This document shows positions 37,401 to 50,000 of a stretch of 64,000 nt of DNA, piece by piece. The stretch's first letter is position 1, and each line of letters starts with the position of its first letter. Below the pieces are notes generated by a model. That model was given only the letters and a program-made list of their open reading frames with translations. It was not told the origin of the DNA and ran no database searches. The DNA is from Rhabditophanes sp. KR3021 (Eukaryota; Nematoda; Chromadorea; Rhabditida; Alloionematidae), in assembly GCA_963281155.1 (NCBI GenBank), contig CAUJLY010000001.1:9176001-9240000 (forward strand), written 5' to 3'. A program made the translations under genes and the position numbers.

Positions 37401-39670
37401 TTAAGCCGCCGAAAAAAATGATTGGTTTTAGTGAAACAATGTATGGCTATTGTGAGACTGCTTTAAAGGGAATAATGCAGGATTTGGAAGATTATTACAT
37501 CAAACGAAATCGCAGAAATTGGATGAAACGATTGACTGCTTTGATGTTAGTGGGTGAAGCGACGGAACAAATATTGGAAGCTAAGATCAAAAATATGAAG
37601 ACAGCTGAAATATTTGATATCAAAATTGTTGACCATTATTATGAAACGGCTATAGGTGTTGATGATCCACGGTTTGAGTTTTTGAAACCTCCCATTTTAG
37701 CAGATCAAAAAAGTAACAAGAATATTGTGATAGTGAAAGATCAGTTCAATTACAAAGCAAAAGAAGCATTCAAAATTCAATTTAAGGACCATCAAAAGGA
37801 GTTGAGCCAAAGTGAAATATTAAAAGGTGCCAATGATCTTACAAATGATACCGATTCTGATGATGTATTAAACAACACTCCCCGTTCCAAGTTAAAAGAT
37901 GTCGTTTGGAAAACAAGAGAAGAACGAAGTAAATTAAAACTATTGAAAGAAATAGATGAGGACATTCATGGTAAATTGACCACATTGAAACGAATCAAAG
38001 AGTTACGTGGTCCAAAGTTGTGCATCATGGATCCGGATCATCGATGTATAATTGAGCAGGTTGAAAAGCTGGCAATGTTTCGCAAAGAAATGGTTCAAGA
38101 GGGTCTTGATGAACTTGTAAACCAACTTACTAAACAAAAGGCTCCCTATGGGGGTACTAATACAGCTCCCATCCAAGATAAACCTAAACGTAAATGTACT
38201 CCCCACAAAACAGACACTAAAATATATCAATGGCTTGATGAAATTGAGGATTACCATTACCGAATAATACTAGATGCTTACCAAAACACTGACTTAATTA
38301 AGAAAAATGATTCTTATGATGCTGTAGCTGCCTTTTCTAGAAGTGGGAATAAGTTTGAGCAAGCAAAATGTAAAGTTAAAGTTGAGCAATACGAGCACGA
38401 GTTCAATGATTACATCTTGGAAAGGATAAACTCAAAAAACAAGAATCTTTTTAATTTATACTTTACAAATGAACAATTGCATTTTGCTTATTCACGACAG
38501 TGGTTGCTTTTTAAAGCCAAGTATAGAAGAAATATGGCCGTTTATAGAGCTTCTATATTGAGGTATTTGAATAATAAAGATGGCATTCACGGCATTCAAC
38601 GGTCTAAGCCGATCCGAAGTCTTACTAGATTGGTTTTTAATACACTTACCAGAAAGAACGAGAGACTCGTCGAGGATTGGGAAATTGAAATGTGGGAAGA
38701 GGAGGATAAGGAGTTTAGGGAATGGCAAAATGAAAAGAAGAGGGAGATGGATAGGGTGAAGGGTTCCACTTCTACAAAGGAGGCAAATCACGATATCGAA
38801 CAACATCTCCGATCAGAGACTGTAACTTCACTTTATGATTCGGAGGGTAGAAGGAATAAAAGCGACGACACATTTCCTGTAAAAATAAATGGGTTTGTGG
38901 AGGATAGTAGTTTGGTGGAGATTCAAAGGATAGATAATTCAGAGAAGGAGCATCATGCTAATTCTAAAGAAGACCACCATGTTAGTCATGATTCAATGAA
39001 AGATAATGATGCGAGTTCAGTAAATATGGAAGTAGCGGTTAATGGTTGTGATTATATTAGTTGTGAAGAAATAGTGTGTTCGAGTAGTGATTTAAAAAAA
39101 GACATTCATTGTTCAGATGAGGGCCCAATAAGTCCACTGCTAACTGAAGAAGACGAAAAACATTTGTTGAGTAATCTTGGTGAAAACATCACAAAATTGT
39201 TCGTAAAAACAATGGAAATGCATGCAACTTCTGTGGAAGGAAACACATATGGTGTTCGGAATAATTTAGGCGAAGCTCTCAGTCCATTATTTAGAGAAGC
39301 TACTGAAAGAGTACTTGTGTCAGAATTAATGGGAATTGACGTTGATGAGATTGCTAAAGACATTTCCGGAAACACAAATACTTCATTATGTGAAGAAAAA
39401 TTGGATAAACTTGATGTTATCTGTGATGATAATCTAAGTTATGGCAAATCTGCACCAACGCCGAATGAAGGGACGAAAAGATCTCCATTTGCATCATATG
39501 AAATAACTCAAATTAACAACATAATAGAGAGTGAAATCCAAGAAATCGCAACTGCCTCGGAAATTGCAAAAGCAATAAAAATGATCGACGCCAAAATGTT
39601 TGAAATTGCTTCATGTGACGCTACCAATCAACCCGATCCATCAACAGATTACCTAAACCAATTTAATTGA
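34444..39670 (+). CDS. Giant nuclear hormone receptor C (1,726 residues)
   Basis: Two exons, 34444-36555 and 36602-39670, are joined through a 46-bp intron inside the end of the DBD (VKKCLK|AGLPW, the expected KC..GM position). The first in-frame ATG is 34444. Residues 1-635 are a basic, mostly low-complexity extension without a known domain. The DBD spans about 636-708: CIIC, CRACYISFRR, CLIGNGGC, and CPHCRVKKC. All zinc ligands are present, but the finger-1 loop reads INRSGKTIC with no HFG. The LBD spans about 770-1030 (FWPKFWILERVFTSIKVLG, CIYDAFVEMQFTSQEFIALL) and aligns with A, B and D. A further 660 or so residues follow, rich in Lys/Glu with likely helical or coiled-coil stretches (WEIEMWEEEDKEFREWQNEK) and an acidic end. 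Normal NRs are 400-600 residues, so this one is three times the family size. A nuclear regulator is likely; extension functions are unknown. Confidence 0.85.
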
Positions 39671-40659
39671 TACTTCGAGTAATGTTTCGGACCTGACGTC
39701 TTGCCATGTTTTAAAGATTAGATCTGTTGTGTAATAATCATTTCCAGTTTATTGGTAACTCCCATTGCACATGCGTCTTAAAATAAATTTTTTATTCTCA
39801 AAAAATATCTTTCCACCTTGCCATCAATCATCTTTTATAAGACTTCCCCTAAACGACACATCACCCGATTTTTAAATTATATGTATCTGCATATTTTTTA
39901 CTTCAAAAAATAATCATATAAAAGAGGTATCTTTGTTATCTATAAATGGAAAATAACTTCACGATATTTTCAGCTCCTCTTGACAAGGAGAAAAGATGTG
40001 GGTGATGAGTATTAAGATGGTGCAAAAATGGTACTTTTTGCAACATCACCACAAACATCACACATTAAACTTTTTTGATCCTTTTAGTTTTGTCGCTTGC
40101 AATTAGAATGTAGAGACCTGTTTATACACCTATATAAAATACCATTATCCGTTTGAGAGATGTGGTCTAGGGTGGGGTAGATGAGTAGTTTGTACTGATA
40201 TATATATATGCACACACATACTAATTTCTTGGTCAATATATTTTAGTGTACTTTTGGTGAGGTGGTATTAAGTGAAAAATTCAATTTCATAAACTTACTT
40301 TCGGATAGTATTTGTAGTCGGAACCATTTGACGATGGTAGTTGCATATGTAAATGTTAGATGCATATAGTTTATTTTTATATTGAATATGCATCGCGAAC
40401 ACTTTCTCTAATAACTTTATGATTGTTTTAATGGAAATTACTTTTCTCTGACGTCCAACACAACAAATCCCCCATTGTTGAGGTGGAGACAGAGGTTAAG
40501 GATTGCGGGGCAAAAAGTGTGTGTCTGTAGTGAAGGAAACTACATTACTCTACAATTTCTTAAGCCGGTCCCTTTTTGTCCCGTTCAAGTTGTGGTCTTT
40601 ATTAATATGAATCATATTTTTTAGGCTTGATTATTGTAATTTGTTGGTGCTATTAAAAA
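39671..40659. other. Spacer between receptors C and D
   Basis: About 1 kb. An AATAAA lies at about 39783, soon after the stop of C. The rest is AT-rich, with a less AT-rich stretch at 40440-40600 and no open frame that I can support. Confidence 0.4.
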
Positions 40660-42479
40660 ATGAATCAAACAGATGTTTGTTTAGTTTGCGGTTCCAAAGA
40701 TCCAGGCTTTCATTTCGGTAATTACTTTGAAACTGAACTATTACATTAATGTGTCCTTTTAGGAATCAATGTCTGTGTGAAATGTGCAGCTTTCTTTAGG
40801 TGAGTAATTTATTTTGTTGCTCAAACAGAATTTGTAACTCGAAACATAGTATTCCAAACACAAAAAAGATTATTTTAAACACAAAAGTAATTTTTATAAT
40901 GCAAATTAAATAGAAAGTTAAATAACGATCGCTAAATCATCTTAAATCTAACTACACAATGATAAGATGTCAAATGAATCATAAATAGTCATGTTAAAAA
41001 ATATAAGATTAGATGGTGTTGTCAGGAAGGTTTTATTGGAAATGATTTTCAAAATAACCATTTTTGTGCCCAAATAAATTTGCTTTTCTTCCACAAATTT
41101 TCTTTCAAATAAATTGATAATCTTTATTCCTTTTTAGACGAGCTAAAATGAGCGACAAGGTAAAATAATTGCTGCCAAATCACATCCATACATATTTTCA
41201 GACTTTTATATGTCGTAGAAACACAAATAATTGTAATGTATCAGAGTATGATGGTATGTTTGATTATGTTACCTCACAAAGTAATTATTTTATTGGTAGG
41301 AAGGATGTGTAAGCAATGTAAGCTTGATCTCAAAATATGATGTCAATCGAAGTAACAATTCATTTAGGTAGATTTTCAAAATGTGAAAGAGCGGGCATGC
41401 AATGGAGAGGTCCAAGTGCTAAGAAAAAGGACAGGGAAAGGAGTCAAGTCAAAGGTCAAGAACATAAAGAGAATGATAATTGGATTGAACAGAAACCTTG
41501 TACGTCTTTAGAAAAAGCTCAAGACGTGACTACAGAATTAAATGAGAAAAAGGAGCAGCATAAGGAAAAGATATCATTCGAAGATTTTTCAATTATCCTA
41601 ACAACTGGCAATGGAACCAAACAAAGAGTTACCTCCGAAACAACATATATTAAGATAAAGCATTTCCTAGAAGGAAGTTACATTCCCCCTTCATGGGACA
41701 ATTACAATTGCCGACCAACCTTATTAGAATCCCTAAGCAATGCCTTTGCAAATTTATTAAACCAATCCTATCCTACCTCCCCAATCTATGTTACAGAAAT
41801 ATTAAGTCTAAAAAAGTATGTCAGTTATTGTGAACGTTGCGCCATGTTATTAGGTGAAGCTTTAATGTATTCTCCCGAATTTTGTGCTTTCTCAGTAGGT
41901 GATAGGAAGTTGATATTTAAGGTGTTTCATCCTATATTTTTAACACTAGAAAGAATTTATACTTCTATTCAATATTATGGAATTATGGACAAAAGAAAAA
42001 TTTTATTGTTCGGGGACGATATTGCATATGATACAAAAGTCACCGGTGTCAATGATTGTATTTTGGAAGAAGCTGACAGAAATTTATTTATTAGATTAGC
42101 TGGTCCTATCAATGCTTTCCTTATCAACACATTGTATCAACCATTAAAAGAATTGCAGGCGACATCAGTTATGGAATTTACATATCTGATGGCTTCGTCT
42201 CTCTTTTCCACTGATGAAATTCCTGAAATATCCGAAGATGGTAAAGCAAAGGGTTTCGCTTTCAAAAAATCTTTGAATAATCAAATCCATGACTATTATG
42301 CGTCACTCGGAATTGATAATTATGCCTTTAAATTAACTCAGATGATCAAAATCTCAACAAGATGTAGAAAGTTTTGTGCCATGAAAAATGAAATGATAGT
42401 GACAGCCAAAATATTTAAAATCATCAATCTATTTCCTAATGAAAAGGTGGCTGGGGATGTTTCGAGAAATTCATTTTAG
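40660..42479 (+). CDS. Nuclear hormone receptor D, canonical zinc fingers
   Basis: Six exons: 40660-40717, 40763-40799, 41138-41159, 41202-41253, 41300-41317 and 41368-42479, giving 432 residues. Four exons are 18-58 bases, so the DBD is easily missed by ORF scans. Once joined it is textbook: CLVC, GFHFGINVCVKCAAFFRRAK, CRRNTNNC, and MCKQCRFSKCERAGMQWRGP. The frame at 41337 that seems to start MMSIE is actually intron until 41367. A charged hinge (about 75-135) leads to the LBD, with SLKKYVSYCERCAMLLGEAL, FHPIFLTLERIYTSIQYYG, TLYQPLKELQ and DNYAFKLTQMIKIS. It should be a DNA-binding transcription factor related to B. The 338-bp second intron is the longest of the cluster. Confidence 0.92.
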
Positions 42480-43415
42480 GGTATTTATTGTTAGTATTCT
42501 ATATATTTTCTAATTTTAGTTAGTAAAGATCTTTTTAAAAATAAATATTTAATTAATTTTCGATTTGTTTGCTTAGGTGAAGGGTCGTATTTGAATGAGT
42601 TGAAGTTTGATTTAAAGAAACTTAGATTTTTAATTGTATTTTGGTGGTGGATTAAATTGATGTTTGGGGAACTTTGGTTAAAACAGTGTAAGCTTTATAA
42701 AAACGGATATTAAAGGAGTAAAGCATTCTAATTATTAATTTACAAAGTGTGGTGTTTGATGTTGGGCTGGTTGAATGTTTGATGGTTCAAATGGCCAGAT
42801 ATCAATTTGCAATCTTGTGATGAAGTTTAATATTATTTATTGAATAATTATATTATAGTGATTTGGATAAATCAATTAAATAGCATATGTAATGTTTTGC
42901 ATAAAAAACTGTTGATTGTTGTAAGATTTAGTTTAAAAATTTATTCTAAATATATGCTCCTGAATGCTTTAACAATTGAATAAATGAATGGAGCAATATT
43001 TGTTAATTTAACATTATTTTTATACACTTCTTATTCATTTTCTTTCAAGCCAAATAAAAGTAGATTTCTTTGATTTTTTTGAGAATGTCAATATTGTGTG
43101 AAACGTTTAAAAATAAGAAAAGAAATGTTAGTAACAGAAAAAGTGCAGACACACAATTTCTTATCAGATTGAACACGCGTACTTAAAATAGTGTAGTAGC
43201 AATGTGCAAAATCACAATAGAATAAGTCACTTTTGTACTAAAGTGTAGTAAAGAAAAAATTTCCATCGTTTGATACTTACGTATGTCAAAGTTGATAATA
43301 TAATATTTATAGATATTATAAGTAAACCGTATCAAAAAAGTTTTAAGACAAACACTTATTGAAATAATAATATGATACAAAGACGAGTATTCAAATGTTA
43401 AAGAAATAAATCAAA
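42480..43415. other. Spacer between receptor D and bHLH pseudogene
   Basis: AT-rich with the 3' end of receptor D (AATAAAT about 42540). No gene seen. Confidence 0.4.
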
Positions 43416-44080
43416 TTAAGTTTTATTGCCAGTTGAATCCCATGCATAATTGTTTGGAACCGTATCACAATCAACTTGACCATTCCACAAATTAGCTTGC
43501 TGATTATTGAATTGAACAAAATTTGATAAAATTGTGTTTTGAGTTTGAGTATTTGTTGTGTGAAGGGCAGTAGAATTCGATGCTTGATTTTCAGGGAACG
43601 CATTTGGTATGTGAATTGGCATTAAACTGATCACAATATTGATGAGATAGGCATGGAGTTTGAGATTGTGTTGGATATATGAATGACGGGACATAACTGA
43701 TATAAGTTGCATCGGCCGATGAAGTTCGAATAGAAGTATACTCAGGATTATTAATTGCACCATCATCTTACAAAATAATCGGAACCATTTTTATGTAGTC
43801 AGAATTGGTATCAGAGATGACTGGAACAGTTTCTTTATACTCTAGATTTGGGCCTTGGTCATTTATTGGAACATTTTGCATTAGATCTCCTTTCTTGATA
43901 ATTTGCTGCAGTTCATTAATGTAATCTGCACCGCTAATCGAATATCAATTTTCTCAACACGTTGTCTTTCTGTCTAATTAGGCTTGAATTGCTCCTGGCC
44001 TTTTTGAATAGCATGATTTTGAGTCTTGGCTAGGATGAGCATTAGAAAAGTTATTAGTAATTTGAGAACACATTGTAGAT
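43416..44080 (-). pseudogene. bHLH transcription factor pseudogene (achaete-scute-like)
   Basis: On the minus strand, TERQRVEKIDI at about 43974-43942 matches the basic region and start of helix 1 of a bHLH (consensus ERxRV..IN), with a TAG just before it. It is followed, in another frame, by SGADYINELQQIIKKGD (about 43937-43885), which matches helix 2 (LRSAVDYIxxLQxxL). The loop and the ends of both helices are missing, so a deletion plus frame change has destroyed the domain. Downstream, in the helix-2 frame, comes a Tyr/Ser/Pro-rich tail (NLEYKETVPVISD, a TAA, then DGAINNPEYTSIRTSS and FIYPTQSQTPCLSHQYC). After a further frame change it ends NYAWDSTGNKT and a stop at 43416. Achaete-scute factors specify neurons; this copy cannot. 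A bHLH identity rests on two short motifs in the right order. Confidence 0.5.
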
Positions 44081-44756
44081 AATAAATGAATAGTTTGAGA
44101 AAAATTAGGCAGCTTAGATCACTTTAAGACGAGAGCAGATCTTTCTTAAAAGTGAGTCGACAAGGAGTCAATTCTATTATAGATTGTATGACATGCCAGT
44201 CCAAATGCCGAAATGAATCTTAAATGCAACAGGATCATCTTATGTAAATAATATATTTTTCAAGTTTTAGTTTTGAACAGCAATGGTACCTTTATCTCTC
44301 AACTGACTGAAGATACATTTTGGATAATCTAATTATGTTAGCAATTAAAGAGATATCAAGAGTGAGTAATTTTATTTAGTCAAAGTGTGTGGTAAACGAA
44401 TAAAACACGAACTACGAAGTCATCCTATACGACACCTTATATACTATTTATTATCAGGTTGTTTGTATCAATCAAATACGTTATTTGATTCTGATTTGTC
44501 TAGACTAAACCAAGAAACATATTACAAACAAATTATTTATAAAAAATCGAATGGCTCTGATTAGTTTATCACTTTATATTACTTCATAAGTTACAATATA
44601 TTTGGTCTAAATGGGATCAAATATTTTATTAGCACAAATTTATTTAAAAAAGTTGGATAGCATTTATTAACATACACACATTTTGATAAAACATAATTAC
44701 AATGACATTCGGAAAAGATATTTAACTACGAGAATAATTTAGTTGACAAAATGAAA
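44081..44756. other. Intergenic spacer
   Basis: AT-rich, between two minus-strand units: downstream of the DeSI gene and upstream of the bHLH relic. No supported gene. Confidence 0.35.
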
Positions 44757-45503
44757 TTAGTAATTAGGAATATGTACAGTTTCAAATAATATTTCGATTG
44801 CATTTTGATTATCAGTTTTGGCATCAAAATAGTACATTTTCTTGTTATCCTCAACTTTGTTTTTTTTGTTCCCACAAATTCTTGGAGTCGAATTTATTTT
44901 TACAATATCATCTCTTCCCTCTGCCAATTCTTTTTTAAAACTATTGATAAAGTCAATCGTATTTTGGTGACAATCACCACCTTCTGCGTATACTTCCTTT
45001 CTGTCAACAGTGAACTTTTGATGTGGAAAGAATTTGTAAAACAAAGGTATTTTGTCAATAATAAAAGCAATTCTATTAATTTTCTTGGGGATGCCCTTTC
45101 CAGTCAACTTACGACAAAAATCATTAGAAAAGTTGTTACAATTTTGCTTTAACAGATGATAATTTTTACCCTGATACGTTGAACTCAATAATTTGATCAA
45201 AGAAAGTACTTCTTTTTTGTCTAAATTTGTATGTCCAACGAGCAAACTTTTTTTAAAAATAAAGGACTCATTGGTACGGTTAGCTTGCTTTGGCCAAATT
45301 GTAGATATTCCGGACGTTTCAAAGGCATGTCCACTGTACATAAATTCTGCAATATATTTTAATACAACTAATATCATATGTCATTTTCTTTCAAAATTAC
45401 CTGTCCCAAACAACTCAACACCCGTATGATAAACTCCAGCTTTACTCCAAATGCCGTTCAATTTTAACTTGTAAATATTTAGAAGAATAGGTTCCTCTTT
45501 CAT
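44757..45503 (-). CDS. PPPDE/DeSI-type cysteine isopeptidase (DESI2-like)
   Basis: Exon 1 (45401-45503, ATG 45503) joins exon 2 (44757-45346) through a 54-bp intron to give 230 residues. The PPPDE fold removes SUMO or ubiquitin from substrates in cytoplasm or nucleus. The order matches human DESI2: LLNIYKL near the start, catalytic His26 in VYHTGVELFGTEF, the YSGH turn, KSLLVGHTN, YQGKNYHLLKQNC with catalytic Cys104, and NNFSNDFCRKLTGKGIPKKI. Both catalytic residues are present. The C-terminal 90 residues are Lys/Asn-rich and not conserved. The first exon is needed because it carries His26; the longer open frame of exon 2 begins inside the intron. No neighbouring gene suggests an operon. Confidence 0.85.
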
Positions 45504-46394
45504 TTTTTGAACAGCAAATAATTATCAATCACGACTAAAGAGCTATTTATTTAATTTTATCACAAATGTTATGTAATTTTTACGCATTTATAAATGGAGA
45601 AATAAGTTTACATTATTTGGTTTATAATATTTAAAATAACTTTGGCCAGTCAATACTCGCGATCATCAAAAAGGTTGGCAAAAGTAAAATCAAAGCCAGC
45701 CATAACTACAATTTGCTAAACGTCCAAAGATAGAAGGCAATGGGTGTAAGGAGTTCCAAACATGCGAATTCAAAGCTTTACCAAACATCACATCAAACAC
45801 AGGCAGAAGAAAGCAATCACTCAAAGAGTGACAAAGGATAAGTCTATACAGCCACCACCAAACAATCTCTTCGTAGAAGTTCCAGATCATTACGGATTGT
45901 ATCGTTTCTGTCTATTGATACAATTCTACTAATCCCGCCAACTAAAGATTTAACATCCACCAAGAGCGTAATGTAAGCAACAAAGTTGATGCCATGCTAG
46001 GAAAGTGTAGTAAAATTTTTTGTTTCAGATGGTACATTTGGTGCCTGATTCGAACATGTAATGAATAACTTTCATATTAATTAATAATATCTTTATTCTA
46101 GGTTTATTTGCCTAAATGAAAAGACTCTGATTAAAAAAAACACTCCTACCCAGCTACCAAGCATTTAAAATTGCCATAAAAAGAGATGTTCTGAACCAAG
46201 CAAGACTTCCCAAAAATCGTAAGCTACCAAAACTTTAAAGAAAATAACTGTTAAGCAAACGAAAGACATCATTATTATTAATAACTTCTTTTGCCTGCAA
46301 AGATACTAATGGCTTGTGGGGGGCTTTTAACTTCCCATTGGTCATTTGATATAATCTAAACCTAACTAATGGCTTTTTCTTTTGTTTTTAGCAT

Positions 46395-47040
46395 TTGAGT
46401 AGATCTATTATTGCATCGGCATGTCATTGTTGGGGGCATCGTTAGCGGATGTTGGAAAAGCTATCTAGCAAACATAATTTAGCTTATGACTTGCTTGCAA
46501 ACAGAAGGTTTTGCTTACGAAAAAATTGGACGAATTGGGAGATGTGAGTTTTTTGTTATTTTTAACAGTCTAATTAAAAGTTAAGATCAAATCTGGAAAC
46601 AGCTTAGTTAATATTATAGTTTTCCGATTCAGCTGACAGTGGTGTTTGGAATGCTATGAAAGTCCAGAATAAATGAATTCATTTACAATCTGGATTGAAG
46701 GGAAAAGTCAGACGAAGTTTAGGACGGCTTTTTATTAATTGTGAGCAAACGTTAGAATTGGACAGAGGGGTGATTTACACTAATTGAATTAGTCCATCAA
46801 CAAACTTAGAGTTGGTGATTTGTGGTATCTTGCAAATACAGCTTAAATGCAGTAAAGAAATGAAGGTTCGACGAGTATCAACGGGAGGATCTATACCCAA
46901 GACTGGTACGCAAAACAATCTTCGGAAAGGATCCAAATAATGGGTTGTTGATTGGAAACAATGGATCGACGTATGCGATAAGGGAAATCCACTTAACCAA
47001 ATATATCTTTTATTGATGGACAACTTAAATAGAACTAATT
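46395..47040 (+). pseudogene. Possible decayed coding fragment, family not identified
   Basis: The plus strand has protein-like stretches that are less AT-rich than the spacer. KHNLAYDLLANRRFCLRKNW ends at a GTGAGT donor (about 46547). Later, ISPSTNLELVICGILQIQL, then MKVRRVSTGGSIPKTGTQNN, a TAA, and WVVDWKQWIDVCDKGN run in one frame (about 46787-47040). The stop and absence of a start argue for decay. No family recognised. Low confidence. Confidence 0.25.
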
Positions 47041-50000
47041 ATTGTGGTAGTAAAAATTAGGAAACAAGAAAGAATAATTTAAATTGATAATTGGGAATGC
47101 ATGTAACTTAATCTTTTTAAGTGTAAATCTTTACTTATTCTGATATTTGTGGCTTGTTTCAGTAGTATTTAATAATAAAATAGGTGACGAATAAATGTGT
47201 TTCTGACTTAAGTATTAGGCAGAAATATTTAATATTTTGTAAGTTGATTAATGAAAAATATAATCAGGCAGAAAATGTCATAAACGGAATATTTTTTTGA
47301 CATTAAACAGTGTCAATGAATGTTGGTATATATTTGTGCTTTGTCTTTTCCACATATCTTTAATCAAATCATTTTTTAGAATGGATTATAGTGTTGCCTT
47401 AATGGGATTAAATTTCATTTAAAAAACATAAATATAAATACATTCAATCAAATGTAATGTTATTACACTATAGCATTTGATGATAAATATCAGCCGATCT
47501 GACTGGTGGATACTTTGGTGACCACTACCCCATCGATCGCCACTTATATATAAAAAGACACGTTAATGGCCATAGGACAACAAAAAATGTATATCTATTT
47601 AATGGGAGACCTTCTTTTCCAATTAATTCGTTGCTAAATCGTAACGTTAATGAGTTCATCTTCAAATAATGAATGAAAATGCAATTGACAAATTATCTTA
47701 AAATAAACATTCAAATAGTATTCATTAAGCCTGCTATTCATACAAATCTAGATAAAGCATTTAGTTTCAAGGGAAATTTGACAAAAAATTAGACCAACTA
47801 AAACAAATAATACAAATATGACTTTGTCTAATATTTACGAATTGTTACTTTTTGTGAACATATTCACTTTAGTTTGTCCAAACACAACCAAATCCTTTCT
47901 TATGTTGAAGATATGTAAAAACAGCAACATGAAAGTCAAAGTAGAGTAGCAGTATTATTATTCATTAAAACATAAACAAACTGTATCTTTAGCTTATCTT
48001 TGTTAGTAATGGTATAAATACTTTAGGATATAATACCATGTAGAGGGAGTTGTTGTTATTTTTTATTATAAAAATAAATAACCCTTCAATCAACATCAGA
48101 GTAAATTGGTTTTTTGGATAAAATGAGAGAAAGTCACGGTTCAGCTAGGTTTGAGGTGGTTGTTTCTTTAATCATTTGAAATAGCCATGTATGTAGTGCC
48201 ATTGAGGGCAATACAATCCTTAGTATTCAAAAGGTTATGAATAAATAACAGAGTTCCCTTTTTTTAACGACTATGTTAAATAAAAAATGCTTGATGAATT
48301 GGTTATATCTAGTCTTATTTGATGAATGATGGCAAGATTTATTAGTTGATATTTATTTTCAATATTAAACAATAAATAATCCTTCAATAAACTATAAAGT
48401 TCTAAACTCAAAGTCAGAAACTTTTAATAATTCCATTATCCAAAATGAAAGGACAACTTTTACTTATTCCATTAACATGTGGATATGTTTATACTTGAAA
48501 GTCCAACTTCAAATTGAATCACAGAATAATTTGTCTAGAATATCACATACCCAAACAAAGTAATTTATTCAGTAGCAGCAGCCCCTGAAAGTTAGGCGAT
48601 GTAATAAACTGTCAATGGAAGTATGAAAATTAATTTTAAACTTCATTAAATCATTTTAAATGAGCTTATGACACAGTGGATATTTCTTTACACTATAAAA
48701 GGGATGTCTTTTGAACATAGACTGAAAGTTTTTTTATTTTGCCATTATAAAATGTTTGGTGGTTAGTTGTGAATTTTTTAATAATAGCTTGTCTTTACTT
48801 TTTGTTGTATCTTTAAAACTGCAGAGTCTTACAAATGTACAAATATATTGAGTTTATACAATTCCAAATTTAAGTCTCGTGCATAACTTATATCCACCAC
48901 CGAACATGCTCTATAATTTATTTTATTTATCACTCAACTTTATTTTTAATTTTTCACATTCAGCGAGACATAATTTAATTTGGAACCACAACAATACAAC
49001 CATCAGAATATAAGTTGCCCACATTTAACGGTCTAAATTGGACTATCTAAATACAAATATCTACAGTTTCCTTGTTACATACATTTTGGTCTATTTATAA
49101 GTTGATAAATTATTAGTAGAACACCATTGCAACTTTAATATTGCCATTTGTATATCTTAACCAATTGATATGTCCATTCCCAAGAGACATCCTTCAAATA
49201 GCAAGACTCAACTTGCAACAGCATATCCTTTTTATTTTGGGATAAAATTTTAAAACACAAAAAAGTTGATTGTTTTAAAGTTGAAGGTTAACATTGCTAC
49301 ACATTCTTTATGTTTTCTTATTGTAACATATATCCAGGAAGAATAAAAAGATAACAACAGGATGATTGAGACTTTTTTGTTTTGACAATGTTTTGCCTAG
49401 ACTTCTTCCCTATTTATTAGTTCAAATTTTTTATTTTTAAATTTTTAAAAAGATCTGAATTGTGTATGAAATTGATTATCGCCATGTTTATGTTTAATTC
49501 ATTAACATCTTTATCTTTTATTCATTATCTATATCTATTCATCAATTTATGCTTAGGACTCATTTTGCCTAACTTCATAAATAAAGAAAGATTAAACACT
49601 TTTGATATTTACATAATCTTGACAAACTGTCCAATAAGCATGGGACGATTTAATGGATGCTTTGGTAGTTGTTCATAGAAACTATTAACAGTTAAACTTT
49701 TGAGCTTTCAAAAAAAGGATGGCTTTTTGCCAACTTCATAAGTGTCGTTTGAATGATGGAGCGCTATTTGAGGCTTTTGTTATATGCATTTATATTTATT
49801 TACATATTTCATTTGATTAAAGGTTCCAAAAAATGACCAATAAATAGTTAAAAAAATATTATTTATGCCTTTTTAGGTCCACTTAATTTAACTAATAATT
49901 ATAAATAATAACAATAATAATATTTTAAAAGCTTTATATCAAATTATATACACAACATTTATATATCCATCATCATTTCTTCTTTAGGATGAGTATACCA

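Noticed and set aside
41337..41367. Alternative start of receptor D at the ATG pair 41337/41340
   Set aside because: This lies in the intron between the CKQ and C|RFSKC parts of the zinc finger; joining the exons gives a perfect DBD.
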